This document shows, one piece after another, positions 8,747 to 17,947 of a DNA stretch of 57,785 nucleotides. Location of the stretch: assembly GCF_017115025.1 (NCBI RefSeq), contig NZ_JABXKM010000239.1, positions 1-57,785 on the forward strand, given 5' to 3'. This DNA is from Nostoc sp. NOS(2021). Lineage in GTDB: Bacteria; Cyanobacteriota; Cyanobacteriia; Cyanobacteriales; Nostocaceae. Every line of letters begins with the position of its first letter. The first letter of the stretch is position 1. A model generated the notes under the pieces. That model saw only the letters and a program-made list of their open reading frames with translations, did not search any database and was not told where the DNA came from. The position numbers and the translations under genes are program-made.

Positions 8747-9763
8747 TTAAAATTTAGCCATCTTTTCTATCCAGCCACTCAAGTTAATATCTAAATTAAA
8801 GTTACTTAGTTTTTGCTCCATTCTTCTGACTACCAACATATTTCGATGCAAAACTGATACGCGAGGCATATTAAGTCTGACAACCTCTTGACATAACCAT
8901 CGATATTTATCTGAATTGATATTGATTTTTTTCAATCTTTTGATTTGTGCATTCCAATCGTTATAGAAGAATAAGTTGAAATAATGAATGGATATAACAT
9001 CATCCCAATGTTTAATTTGTAGTTCTGTTGATAACCGGTTATGTAAAGGTAATGGATAACTATAATTAGGAGGAAGATGTTCGACGTGTTCTTCCAAGGC
9101 ACATAAAGTTACCGACAAAACAGACTGCTCAACAAAATAAATACCCTGGGGAGGAGTAATATCCAGCCGCATTACTTTTTCAAAATTCTCTTTCCAAGTT
9201 GTAAATATACCTGCACTCCTTCTCACAGCAACCAAACCAGAATTCCAGTAGGCTCTGATTCTTTTATTACCAATTGGTGTGTCAACAAATACCTCACGCT
9301 TTACCCCCAGGACTTCATATAGTTTTTGCCAATACCATTCTTGAGGGTCTCGCAGTCCTGTAGAACCAATTCCTTGACCATACTCAGGACGTATGCGAAC
9401 GTTACAATTTACTGACAATAAAAATTCTTTTGGTTCAGAAAAAAAGCATTTGTCACTGTCTAAAAAAACTAATATTTCTGCATCAATATTTTGTTCTGCA
9501 TAGGCACAAACCAAGGGTTTATTCGCTAAATAATATTCATGAAATTCTCGATTTATAGGAACTTGTTGATGAGTCACCTGCAACGCTTCAAACGCTTGTT
9601 GGGTTTGCTTTGATATCGGTTCACCTACTCTAGGATGAAAACTATATATAGGTGTATTTTTCAATTCGCCGCAGAACTTACGAATACTTTCTGCAAGCAT
9701 CAAAGATTGACCTTCTAAACGACCAGGTTCTGTACAAATTATAAAAGCTATAGGTATTGACAT
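8747..9763 (-). CDS. Putative GT-A glycosyltransferase
   Basis: The 338-residue protein starts with a nucleotide-sugar-binding beta strand (IPIAFIICTEPGRLEGQS) and has a DXD-type motif at residues 102-104 (LVFLDSDKCFF). Later come IRAYWNSGLVAVRR and FVEQSVLSVTL, as in GT-A enzymes that resemble GT8. I do not recognise a specific named family. The position between glycosyltransferases supports a role in assembling the same polymer. Confidence 0.7.
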   Translation of the reverse strand: MSIPIAFIICTEPGRLEGQSLMLAESIRKFCGELKNTPIYSFHPRVGEPISKQTQQAFEALQVTHQQVPINREFHEYYLANKPLVCAYAEQNIDAEILVFLDSDKCFFSEPKEFLLSVNCNVRIRPEYGQGIGSTGLRDPQEWYWQKLYEVLGVKREVFVDTPIGNKRIRAYWNSGLVAVRRSAGIFTTWKENFEKVMRLDITPPQGIYFVEQSVLSVTLCALEEHVEHLPPNYSYPLPLHNRLSTELQIKHWDDVISIHYFNLFFYNDWNAQIKRLKKININSDKYRWLCQEVVRLNMPRVSVLHRNMLVVRRMEQKLSNFNLDINLSGWIEKMAKF

Positions 9764-9787
9764 ATTATGAAGTATTTGTTTAGTAAG

Positions 9788-11059
9788 TTAATTACTTAAT
9801 GAAGATTTCTTTGCGTTCATCAATATTTCCTGAAACAAAGCTGAATAACGACGTGCTTGAAGTTCCAGAGTGAATTCTTGTTCGGCTTTCTGGCGAGCAT
9901 AGAATGACAGCTTTTGCAGCCTCTGTTCATTTTCAAGTATCCAGGTAATTCCTTTGGCAAAATCCTCAACTTCATAAGGTTTAGCCAAATAGCCGTTCTG
10001 CTGATGATCAACAATATCTTTTAAGCCAGTAGAATTAAATGCAACAACTGGAGTACCACAAGCGAGTGATTCAGAAGCTGTCTGTCCAAAAGATTCTTGA
10101 AGAGACGGTACAAGCATCACATCAGCTGCTGAGTAAACAGTTGCTAAAGATATATCATCGTGTAAATGTCCCAAATAGTGTGTTTTTAAGCCCAAATCAG
10201 GTGGATTTTCGGGTTGAGATGCACCGAAAATAACGACCTCAATCTTATCTTTCCAACCAGATTTGCTTAATTCTTGTAGTGCTGGTTGCAGGTAATGAAA
10301 ACCTTTTCTACAGTCATTGGTTGCATCTAGCGCTCCAAATAGAATGAGTTGTTTATCTAGAGGTAAATTCAGTAGTTCTCGCGCTAAACTTTGATGAACA
10401 GGTTTATACTTTTGAGTATCCAGCCCATTCGGAATTACTTCAATTCGCAAATTCTTAAACAGAGAACTAGATTTAGCGCATTCGGCTAACCAAGAACCTG
10501 GCGAAACAATTGTCAGATTTAAATTTTTCAAAGCTTTGGCTTTACGCTGCCATACCCAATGGGATAAATCCCAATCCTTTTTGCTATTCAGTTGAGGACA
10601 GGCTCCACACGAGATTTGGTAGCGATCGCAATCTCCAGCATAGCTGCATCCTCCAGTAAATGCCCACATATCATGAATTGTCCAGACCAAAGGGCGCTTT
10701 AGTTTAGCAAGAGTTTCTATTTGCATAAAAGCTGCGCTAATCCAATGCAAATTGATTATGTCTGGATTAATCCGAGCAACTTGAGAAATAACTCTATCTG
10801 GCAACCATTGAATAAAAAATGGAGTATTTTGGTTTTGAGAATAAAGCTTTAAAGGTAAAGTTTCAAATGTCAACTTTGCCTTAGCGATGCCTTGAAATAA
10901 TCTGAGCTTAGGTGCAATTACTGTTTTGTCATCAGTAGATTTTTCTTGCACCAGCATTTGTGATTGTAAGTCAATATTTTGCAAACCTTTGTGCAAGCGA
11001 TATGCAGCACGAGCGGCACCACCAGCTACATCCTGAGTGCTAAGAAGCAAGACGTTCAT
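9788..11059 (-). CDS. GT4-family glycosyltransferase
   Basis: At 423 residues it has full GT-B length. Diagnostic segments are LLLSTQDVAGGAARAAYRLH at the N-terminus, WTIHDMWAFTGGC with a cysteine-rich CDRYQISCGACPQL stretch, and the C-terminal donor site PSLQESFGQTASESLACGTP, which contains the E-x7-E motif. The cysteine-rich stretch recurs in cyanobacterial family 4 members of exopolysaccharide clusters. The donor sugar is unknown. Confidence 0.9.
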   Translation of the reverse strand: MNVLLLSTQDVAGGAARAAYRLHKGLQNIDLQSQMLVQEKSTDDKTVIAPKLRLFQGIAKAKLTFETLPLKLYSQNQNTPFFIQWLPDRVISQVARINPDIINLHWISAAFMQIETLAKLKRPLVWTIHDMWAFTGGCSYAGDCDRYQISCGACPQLNSKKDWDLSHWVWQRKAKALKNLNLTIVSPGSWLAECAKSSSLFKNLRIEVIPNGLDTQKYKPVHQSLARELLNLPLDKQLILFGALDATNDCRKGFHYLQPALQELSKSGWKDKIEVVIFGASQPENPPDLGLKTHYLGHLHDDISLATVYSAADVMLVPSLQESFGQTASESLACGTPVVAFNSTGLKDIVDHQQNGYLAKPYEVEDFAKGITWILENEQRLQKLSFYARQKAEQEFTLELQARRYSALFQEILMNAKKSSLSN

Positions 11060-11126
11060 ATTAGTACTCGTTAAATTGAAAAAAATATACTTGATAATAC
11101 TGATTCTCTATCGCAGAGAATCAGTA

Positions 11127-11951
11127 TTAGTTGGTTGGCTTGATGCCCTCACAATATAACGAGCCTGGTAGATATACTGTTCCATCAGCATTAATATCTA
11201 AGACTTCATCACTAAAGTTTGGAATATCACTTGTATGGGCATCCAAAAATTTAATATCCGAAAAACCAACTCTTTCAAAGAGCGTTTTCATACTATAGCT
11301 ATCATACATCCACTTATGTTTTTCACCAAGGGATGTTTCATCTATCAGAGACTTACGGAGATACCGTGGTATTAACTTCTTTACCATGTCAATATAGAGG
11401 TATTTAAATTTGTTTCTGAGTTTATTTTGATTGATACTAAATACCTTTTGTAATAAAGAAGTAGTATTATTTGCTATCTCTTCTTTGATTCTAACACCTG
11501 TTCTTGCTTCTACATAGCTTATGGATGATTCATCATTGTTTTCAAGCACTTGTCGCCAAGAAGTTTTCATCAAGCCACCATGTTCTGTTCTGACCAATTG
11601 GTCGATTAACTCAATAATAATCCATTCATATTGTTTCCTTGCTTCCTCATTTTCAATACTGTCGATAATTCTTAAATATTCCCGGCATGTTCGCTCTAAG
11701 TCAGGAACAACGATCCGTAAAATGCCTTGAGGTTTTAGAACTCTATAACATTCTTTCACCAGCATTTCTCCAGTGTCCTTAGAGAAATGCTCTAAGACAT
11801 GACTGCTATAAATGATATCAAAATAATCTTTAGGGTATGGAAGTGGTTGCAGTAAGTTATGGGCAATTACTTCAGGATGCTCAGAATTAAAATCTATATT
11901 GACCCATCCAGAACAAAATCTGTGTCCACATCCAAAATTTAACTTTTTCAT
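11127..11951 (-). CDS. SAM-dependent methyltransferase (type 11)
   Basis: The 274-residue protein opens with SAM motif I (KLNFGCGHRFCSGWVNIDFN), followed by FDIIYSSHVLEHFSKDTGEM and VLKPQGILRIVVPDLER. The C-terminal half is less conserved. It probably methylates a sugar of the repeat unit, a common decoration in cyanobacterial exopolysaccharides, given glycosyltransferases on one side and Wzy on the other. The substrate is inferred from context only. Confidence 0.83.
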   Translation of the reverse strand: MKKLNFGCGHRFCSGWVNIDFNSEHPEVIAHNLLQPLPYPKDYFDIIYSSHVLEHFSKDTGEMLVKECYRVLKPQGILRIVVPDLERTCREYLRIIDSIENEEARKQYEWIIIELIDQLVRTEHGGLMKTSWRQVLENNDESSISYVEARTGVRIKEEIANNTTSLLQKVFSINQNKLRNKFKYLYIDMVKKLIPRYLRKSLIDETSLGEKHKWMYDSYSMKTLFERVGFSDIKFLDAHTSDIPNFSDEVLDINADGTVYLPGSLYCEGIKPTN

Positions 11952-11993
11952 GCTTTTTCTCCTTTCAATTATGCAAGTATGTAAACTATTTAC

Positions 11994-13223
11994 CTATTTA
12001 TATATTGGTGTCCGCTGATAACTAAGAGTTAGAGATAGAGAGGTTGTGACATACATCAACCAATTCCAACTGGGAGTTAATAATCTTGCTTCTGAGAAAT
12101 TCACTATGACGATGAGAACTAGCATCTGCATTGGCCAATAATCTTCCGGTTTTTCTGCCACTGAAACAATTCGAGTCAGTGCCATTACGAAAAACCGGGT
12201 AAATCCTGCTGCAAAAGTCAAGAAACCTAAGAATCCTAATTCTAATAATAGTTCTAAAAAACCATTGTGAGCATTACTTGCCCAATCATAAGTGGCTCTC
12301 AAATTAGATGCAGCATTACTAGTCCAAAATCCCGAATATCCATAACCTAGCCAAGGTCTTTCCAAAACCTTAGGCATCACTAGCTCCCAGAGGTCAGAGC
12401 GTCCATTTAAGGTAAGGTCTTTACCAGAACTACCAACTACACTTTCGGCATTATTGATCAGTAACATTGAAAAAATAATCAGTAACATTAAAGCTGAAGT
12501 AATCATAATAACTTGTAATTTATAATTAGTTTTTTTAAAGGATTGGTAGAAAGGCAAAAGTAATATCATTGTCAATAGTATTGCCAAAGATGTTGTTGAG
12601 CGTGAGAGGATAATTAAACATATAGATAACCCACATAGTGCCCACATCAACCAGCGATATCGATAGCTACTAAGAGCAAGATGTAAAAAAACTCCTGCAC
12701 TCCAATTCATCATGTAACCTAATTCATTTTTATGACCATAAATTCCGCTCCACATATCTAATAATTCAGGTGATTTGTGAATATAACCTGGTATGAATGC
12801 AGAGAATATCATAGATAATAATGCAGCAGCACCAAGCGCCCAAGCTATTAACCTCATTTGTTCCCTAAGGGGATAACGCATTGCCAAATAGATTGCAATA
12901 AAATATATTCGGATTAGACCTTTTATATCTTTTAGAGTAGAACTTAGGTCTTCTGACCACAATATAGAAAATATAACTATTGCTAGTAAAAAAAACTGTA
13001 ATGGACTTTTGGCAATTACATAAATAAAACCTTTCCAGTATGAGATTAGGAAATAAAATAAGATTAAATATGAAACTATATTGAACAAAGTATCTACCTT
13101 ATCGCCTCCAAGGGTAGACATGGAAACTTCTTGTGCAGGGTGTATTGTTAATGCCCCTACAGCAATGAGTAATAGCAATATAGTTAATATTTTTTCTGTT
13201 AATTTCACCTTAATTTCTGACAT
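11994..13223 (-). CDS. Wzy-type polysaccharide polymerase / O-antigen ligase family
   Basis: The 409-residue protein has around ten hydrophobic segments and the Wzy_C/WaaL periplasmic loop signature: NGRSDLWELVMPKVLERPWL, then GYGYSGFW and AHNGFLELLLELG, whose histidine is conserved. It would join flipped repeat units on the periplasmic side of the cytoplasmic membrane. With a flippase, a chain-length regulator and no O-antigen ligase partner, polymerase is likelier than ligase. Confidence 0.85.
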   Translation of the reverse strand: MSEIKVKLTEKILTILLLLIAVGALTIHPAQEVSMSTLGGDKVDTLFNIVSYLILFYFLISYWKGFIYVIAKSPLQFFLLAIVIFSILWSEDLSSTLKDIKGLIRIYFIAIYLAMRYPLREQMRLIAWALGAAALLSMIFSAFIPGYIHKSPELLDMWSGIYGHKNELGYMMNWSAGVFLHLALSSYRYRWLMWALCGLSICLIILSRSTTSLAILLTMILLLPFYQSFKKTNYKLQVIMITSALMLLIIFSMLLINNAESVVGSSGKDLTLNGRSDLWELVMPKVLERPWLGYGYSGFWTSNAASNLRATYDWASNAHNGFLELLLELGFLGFLTFAAGFTRFFVMALTRIVSVAEKPEDYWPMQMLVLIVIVNFSEARLLTPSWNWLMYVTTSLSLTLSYQRTPIYK

Positions 13224-13261
13224 TTAATTTATCTCTTAATTTACTACAACATTCATCACTA

Positions 13262-14188
13262 CTATTTTTTTATACTTGAGTAATTCAATCTTTTCTTCAC
13301 TTCCTCTTTAAAAATATCCAATGCAGTTGCTTTATAGACTGTTTTCTGCGTAAAATTATCTGCCTCTATATTCCTTACAATAAACGGTGGATGTTTTAAG
13401 GGAAACTCCATTGCTTGCATCGACATATTAATGAACGAAAATTCTTGGCTGGAAGTGAAATGAGTTGCGTCTGCACCAACACCAACATTAGAGATTAAAT
13501 TGACATTGGGAATAATGCTTAAGCTACCCTGTATCCAGCAAGCAAATGTCCATTGGTAATCCCAAGTTATACCTGTAGGATTGTTATAAACAGACTGAAA
13601 TATTCGTTGCCAATAATTTACTGCTTTTGGGTATATAAGAATGTCATGTAAAAGGTTTTCTGCTTGCACCTCTTTCCAGAGTTTGATGGTCAAATCATAA
13701 TGTTGCCAAGCACGTCTCCAACTTGCCCAACCCCAGCAGTGGTTGTAGCGAGAAAAATAGTAACTGTAATTTGTGCGTTCTCGTCCGAATTGAATATTTT
13801 GAGCAGAGATTGTGGAGATTCTGGTATCGTTTCTATATTTTTCTAGCAGTTCTTCAGCAAATCTGAAAAATGTTGAGTGGGGGATACAATCATCTTCTAA
13901 AATAATTGTCTCTTCAACATTATTAAATACCCAATCTAAACCACTAGATACTCGTTTTGCACAACCTAAGTTGATATCAGAATAATTCTTAATAACTTCG
14001 CAGTCCCAATCAACTCTTTCAATAATTGCCCGGGCTGCTTCACACTTTTCCGCCTCACCTTCGCGGTCAGTGCGGGGACCATCTGCAATTACAAAAAGTT
14101 TTGTTGGCTTGGCTTGGCGAATAACTTCAAAAACTTTCTCTGTTGTTTGTGGGCGCTTGAAAATAATAAAAGTTACTGGTGTTTGCAT
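13262..14188 (-). CDS. GNT-I/GT2-like glycosyltransferase
   Basis: The 308-residue protein starts QTPVTFIIFKRPQTTEKVFE and continues with PTKLFVIADGPR. The metal-binding segment is ETIILEDDCIPHSTFFRF, followed by the aromatic motif HCWGWASWRRAWQHYD. This pattern belongs to sugar transferases resembling hemolytic-type and GNT-I-like family 2 proteins. It lies 39 bases upstream of wzy. Donor unknown. Confidence 0.83.
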   Translation of the reverse strand: MQTPVTFIIFKRPQTTEKVFEVIRQAKPTKLFVIADGPRTDREGEAEKCEAARAIIERVDWDCEVIKNYSDINLGCAKRVSSGLDWVFNNVEETIILEDDCIPHSTFFRFAEELLEKYRNDTRISTISAQNIQFGRERTNYSYYFSRYNHCWGWASWRRAWQHYDLTIKLWKEVQAENLLHDILIYPKAVNYWQRIFQSVYNNPTGITWDYQWTFACWIQGSLSIIPNVNLISNVGVGADATHFTSSQEFSFINMSMQAMEFPLKHPPFIVRNIEADNFTQKTVYKATALDIFKEEVKKRLNYSSIKK

Positions 14189-14240
14189 CTTTGATTAATT
14201 TAGGTAATGTTCTTGATATGGAAAGGTTAGATAAGAACGA

Positions 14241-15563
14241 TCAATATTTGTAAAAAGGAAGAAGCGATCGCACCTGAATCTTAAATATTTTTTGTGTTCT
14301 TGGATCAAATGCGTTAGAGAGAAAAGCAGCAGCAGCTTGAGATATTATTGTTGCGATCGCAGCCCCAAGTCCTGCATATTTAGGAATAAGCAATAAATTG
14401 AGAATAATGTTTAGTATCGCCCCAAATAAAGTCTTACCTAAAGAAACGTGGTTTAAACCTTCAGCAATAAACCAAGGTGATGTTGCAAGACCCATAAATA
14501 CAAATAAGGAAGTCCAAATATGAACTGCTAATATTGTTCCTGCTTCTGCATATCCACTTCCAAACATCACCATAATTATCTTGTCAGACAGGAATGTCAG
14601 TGGAAGAGCAATTGCAAAAGATATACATGTCATTAGACTGAGTAATTTTCCTATTCGCTGATAGTAAAGACTTTCTGATTTTTCCTTAGCTGCGTAAATT
14701 GAAGGAGCGACAGAAGAAACAATAGCCCCCGGAATAAAATACCAAATTTCAGAAACACGGACAGCAGCAGAATAAATTCCAACCTCACTATTTCCGATCA
14801 TTTGACCTAACATCACCTGATCTATTCTCATATAAATCAGGATAGCGAACCCCGAAAAAATTAGAGGCAAACTCTCTTTCAGAAGAGTTTTAGCAGCAGG
14901 GAAACTCCAACGCCATAACCACAATGAAGACCCTTTGACTTGGTAAATAATCAGCAAGCCAATTGCACTCATCGCAAATTCTGCTAATGTTACCCAAGCA
15001 AAAGCTATCAATGGTGCTTTTGTTAAAATTAGTGCGATTTTGATGACACTATTTAGTAGAAACGCTGTGTTTTTAGCGATCACAGCGTATTTTGACTGCA
15101 CCTGTGATTGAAACCAAACTTCAATAGTATCAGTCGCCCTAAAAATTCCTGCCATTCCTAAAATTGCCACTAGCCATATCTTCAGTGTTTCATGCTCACC
15201 TAAGAAAAACATAGTACTAACTGCCAATAAGACAGAAGCAATTCCACCCAGCAATTTTAGCCAAAAAGTGGTTCCTAAAATTTCCTCTTTGTTTGATGAT
15301 TGACGGACAATATGGCGAACTACTACGTCGTCCAGTCCTAGAGTGAAAATGGGGCTAAATAAGCTAACAAAAGCTAAAGCATAGTTAAAGAGACCATACT
15401 GCTGTACTCCTAAGTAGCGTGCTACCCATACTCCTACGACCAAGCTTGCACCCATACGTAGAATGCGGTCAGCAAACAACCAACCTGTATTGGCAATAAT
15501 TGCACGCAGCCCAGAACGAGATTTAAATTTTGATAAGTTTTGAATTTTTAATTTATTTAACAT
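14241..15563 (-). CDS. Wzx-type oligosaccharide flippase
   Basis: A MATE/MOP-superfamily membrane protein of 440 residues with about twelve to fourteen hydrophobic segments. The N-terminal region RYLGVQQYGLFNYALAFVSL and GLDDVVVRHIV is typical of PST-family flippases. It would move lipid-linked repeat units across the cytoplasmic membrane for the Wzy polymerase encoded nearby. Length and topology are normal. Confidence 0.9.
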   Translation of the reverse strand: MLNKLKIQNLSKFKSRSGLRAIIANTGWLFADRILRMGASLVVGVWVARYLGVQQYGLFNYALAFVSLFSPIFTLGLDDVVVRHIVRQSSNKEEILGTTFWLKLLGGIASVLLAVSTMFFLGEHETLKIWLVAILGMAGIFRATDTIEVWFQSQVQSKYAVIAKNTAFLLNSVIKIALILTKAPLIAFAWVTLAEFAMSAIGLLIIYQVKGSSLWLWRWSFPAAKTLLKESLPLIFSGFAILIYMRIDQVMLGQMIGNSEVGIYSAAVRVSEIWYFIPGAIVSSVAPSIYAAKEKSESLYYQRIGKLLSLMTCISFAIALPLTFLSDKIIMVMFGSGYAEAGTILAVHIWTSLFVFMGLATSPWFIAEGLNHVSLGKTLFGAILNIILNLLLIPKYAGLGAAIATIISQAAAAFLSNAFDPRTQKIFKIQVRSLLPFYKY

Positions 15564-15617
15564 TATTTTTATGTTTTTATGAATTAATCATGTGACATTC
15601 TCTATCCCTATCAAGCT

Positions 15618-16634
15618 TTATCGTACAAATTTTTTCCAAGTTACAACATAACGTGGATTTATCCAGTATTTCACATTATTTATCGCAGTTTTTAATTTAC
15701 CAATCATCAAAGTGTTCAAAAAATAGCTAAATAATAAAACGATGCCCTTTGTTTTCCAAAAAAAATTATGCTCAAACAAAAATATTATTTTTAAATATGA
15801 AATAAAATCTTCTACTTTTGGAAATGGTATTGTTTTTAACTCATTAAGAGAAGTGAAAGCTAATAATAACGGTAAACTAAAATTATTTTTTTGCAGAATG
15901 TAATTAAATAACGAATTGCGTTTCCAGAATCTCTTGTATTCATAGTTGTTGTCTATATCTAAAAATTTCTTGTTATAATATTGATTACTTTGATGTATTC
16001 TATACATGACTAAAGGTTTCGACATATAAAACTTTTTAGCCCCTACCAAAGAAGCTCCCCATACTAGACAGTCATCAGCCCGGACACGCCAATCTTCTAT
16101 ATGTGGAATAGGCAAAATTTTTCTGATTATTTCTTTACGCATTGATAACGTTGAAGTTATAGAGCCAATCCATTCACCAGTGCATAAAGTTTTAATTACC
16201 GAATAACCCAAATCTAAATCAACTGTATCAGTTTGAAATATTCCTTCCACTGCCCCAAATTTTTTATAGGCACAAAATATAAAATCACATTCACTCCTCC
16301 TACTATAAAAATTTAGGGCAGTTTCTAAATATTCTGGTTCATAGATATCATCGGCATCTAAGAAAAATATAATATCTCCAGTTGCAGCTAAAAAGCCTTC
16401 ATTAAAAGATGATAATTGTCCTTCATTTTTTTCTTTTAAAATACACTTAACATTAGTTTTTTGGGTAAATTTAGCGATGATTGCCATAGAATTATCCGTG
16501 GATGCGTCATCAACAATAATAATTTCATCAAATTGAACTGTTTGATTTAAAGCGCTTTGAATTGCTTCTGACAGAAAGCCAGCATAATTGTAATTATTAA
16601 TCAAACAAGATGTTTTAATTTTTGTTATATTCAT
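15618..16634 (-). CDS. GT2-family glycosyltransferase
   Basis: A 338-residue GT-A enzyme. The N-terminal half shows CLINNYNYAGFLSEAIQSAL, DEIIIVDDASTDNS and the metal site GDIIFFLDADDIYEPEYLE. RVRADDCLVWGASL later supplies the acceptor-side acidic pair. The C-terminal 100 residues are hydrophobic and basic, perhaps membrane-associated. It lies between the flippase gene and the GT61-like gene, consistent with repeat-unit assembly. Confidence 0.9.
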   Translation of the reverse strand: MNITKIKTSCLINNYNYAGFLSEAIQSALNQTVQFDEIIIVDDASTDNSMAIIAKFTQKTNVKCILKEKNEGQLSSFNEGFLAATGDIIFFLDADDIYEPEYLETALNFYSRRSECDFIFCAYKKFGAVEGIFQTDTVDLDLGYSVIKTLCTGEWIGSITSTLSMRKEIIRKILPIPHIEDWRVRADDCLVWGASLVGAKKFYMSKPLVMYRIHQSNQYYNKKFLDIDNNYEYKRFWKRNSLFNYILQKNNFSLPLLLAFTSLNELKTIPFPKVEDFISYLKIIFLFEHNFFWKTKGIVLLFSYFLNTLMIGKLKTAINNVKYWINPRYVVTWKKFVR

Positions 16635-16653
16635 ATAAAACTCGGTCTATACT

Positions 16654-17910
16654 TTATTTGAAGATGGCTTTTAAAACCAAGGTAAGCTCGTCTATCGGGA
16701 CATTTATATCATCATGAATTAAATGCGGATCAAAATAATCAACAGGTTTTTTGCCATCACCAATCAGGTAAAAATACTCTAATCCAATTTGGTTAGCAAT
16801 TGCCCAAAAGCATACATTGACATAGTTGGGAGAAAATATTTCTAATACTTTAGCTCCATGATTGCACCAGATCAGGTTACTTAATCCAGCTCCATGAGGA
16901 GCAACAATAACTTCCGCATTCGACAAAATATCTATTTGCATAGCAAAACTATATTCTTCAAGGTAAACTGCTGTGAATCCATAATTTGACAAGCATTTAA
17001 CTACATTTTCCTCATTCTTAACTCTTCTATATTCAGCCTTGGCTCTACTTATATATAGTCTGCTAGGCGTGTTAATATCTGCTTTATTTTTCAGAAAATT
17101 TTCTCGCAAAAACTTGCATACCCAAGCTGGAGGATCACCAATACTACCAGGAAGAGAAGGAATAACAAGAGATGCAGCCTGAATGTGGAAATTTGAATCA
17201 CAAAATAGCAACTTTTTTGATGAAATTCCCAGAATTTCTAGGGATTCAGGTATTGCAGAAATTCCTCTATTGACAATATATTTATCTATACTATCTAAAC
17301 CCTTTGGAAGAGTTTTTTTAAGAATTTCTAGTCTTGGTAGAGCATCTAATAACCAATGAAAGTATTTTCCTCCAGCACCAGTTGCTAAGACAGCAACAGT
17401 TTCAGATACTTGCTCGCATTTGGGCAGCTTGAAATAAGGAAATACATGATGTTCGCTACTCTCAATACCTGAAACATCGCAAAGTAATCTGTCATCATGT
17501 GTAATCACTGTACCCGCGTTACCAATAACTCTACCATTGGCGATAGAAATCACAAATGTTTCAGGGTTAGAGTGAATGTATCTAGCATCAAATTTCCAAT
17601 GAGTTTCTCCCGATATTGATTTAGGAGAATTTCTCTGGGATACAGATGGTGGAAGAAATTTTGTATAGATTACATCATTCAGATTCTTTGTTTGACATAG
17701 CTGCCAATATTCTACAGATGAAGCATAGTAGCCTTTTGGTAAGTTAATGTACTTGGAGAGTAGAGGAAGAGATTGAGCAGCATTAACAAGCCAATTCCTA
17801 ATTTGGTTTGCAAACAACCAAATTTGCTTTTTATATACATATGATTTGACTATCTTTTTTAAAGCAATCATATCTGTGAAAGATATACAAGTCTTTGAAA
17901 GAGTGGACAT
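16654..17910 (-). CDS. GT61/DUF563-family glycosyltransferase
   Basis: The 418-residue protein has the DUF563 core: GAGGKYFHWLLDALPRLEIL in the middle, RLYISRAKAEYRRVKNEE, and the strongly conserved VIVAPHGAGLSNLIWCNHGA near the C-terminus, followed by VLEIFSPNYVN. GT61 members include xylosyltransferases and other capsule or EPS enzymes. It is the second gene of the cluster, 37 bases after the co-polymerase gene. Its donor is not identifiable. Confidence 0.87.
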   Translation of the reverse strand: MSTLSKTCISFTDMIALKKIVKSYVYKKQIWLFANQIRNWLVNAAQSLPLLSKYINLPKGYYASSVEYWQLCQTKNLNDVIYTKFLPPSVSQRNSPKSISGETHWKFDARYIHSNPETFVISIANGRVIGNAGTVITHDDRLLCDVSGIESSEHHVFPYFKLPKCEQVSETVAVLATGAGGKYFHWLLDALPRLEILKKTLPKGLDSIDKYIVNRGISAIPESLEILGISSKKLLFCDSNFHIQAASLVIPSLPGSIGDPPAWVCKFLRENFLKNKADINTPSRLYISRAKAEYRRVKNEENVVKCLSNYGFTAVYLEEYSFAMQIDILSNAEVIVAPHGAGLSNLIWCNHGAKVLEIFSPNYVNVCFWAIANQIGLEYFYLIGDGKKPVDYFDPHLIHDDINVPIDELTLVLKAIFK

Positions 17911-17947
17911 AAACCAAATCCCAAAGCGATAGTTGGGATAGTATTAA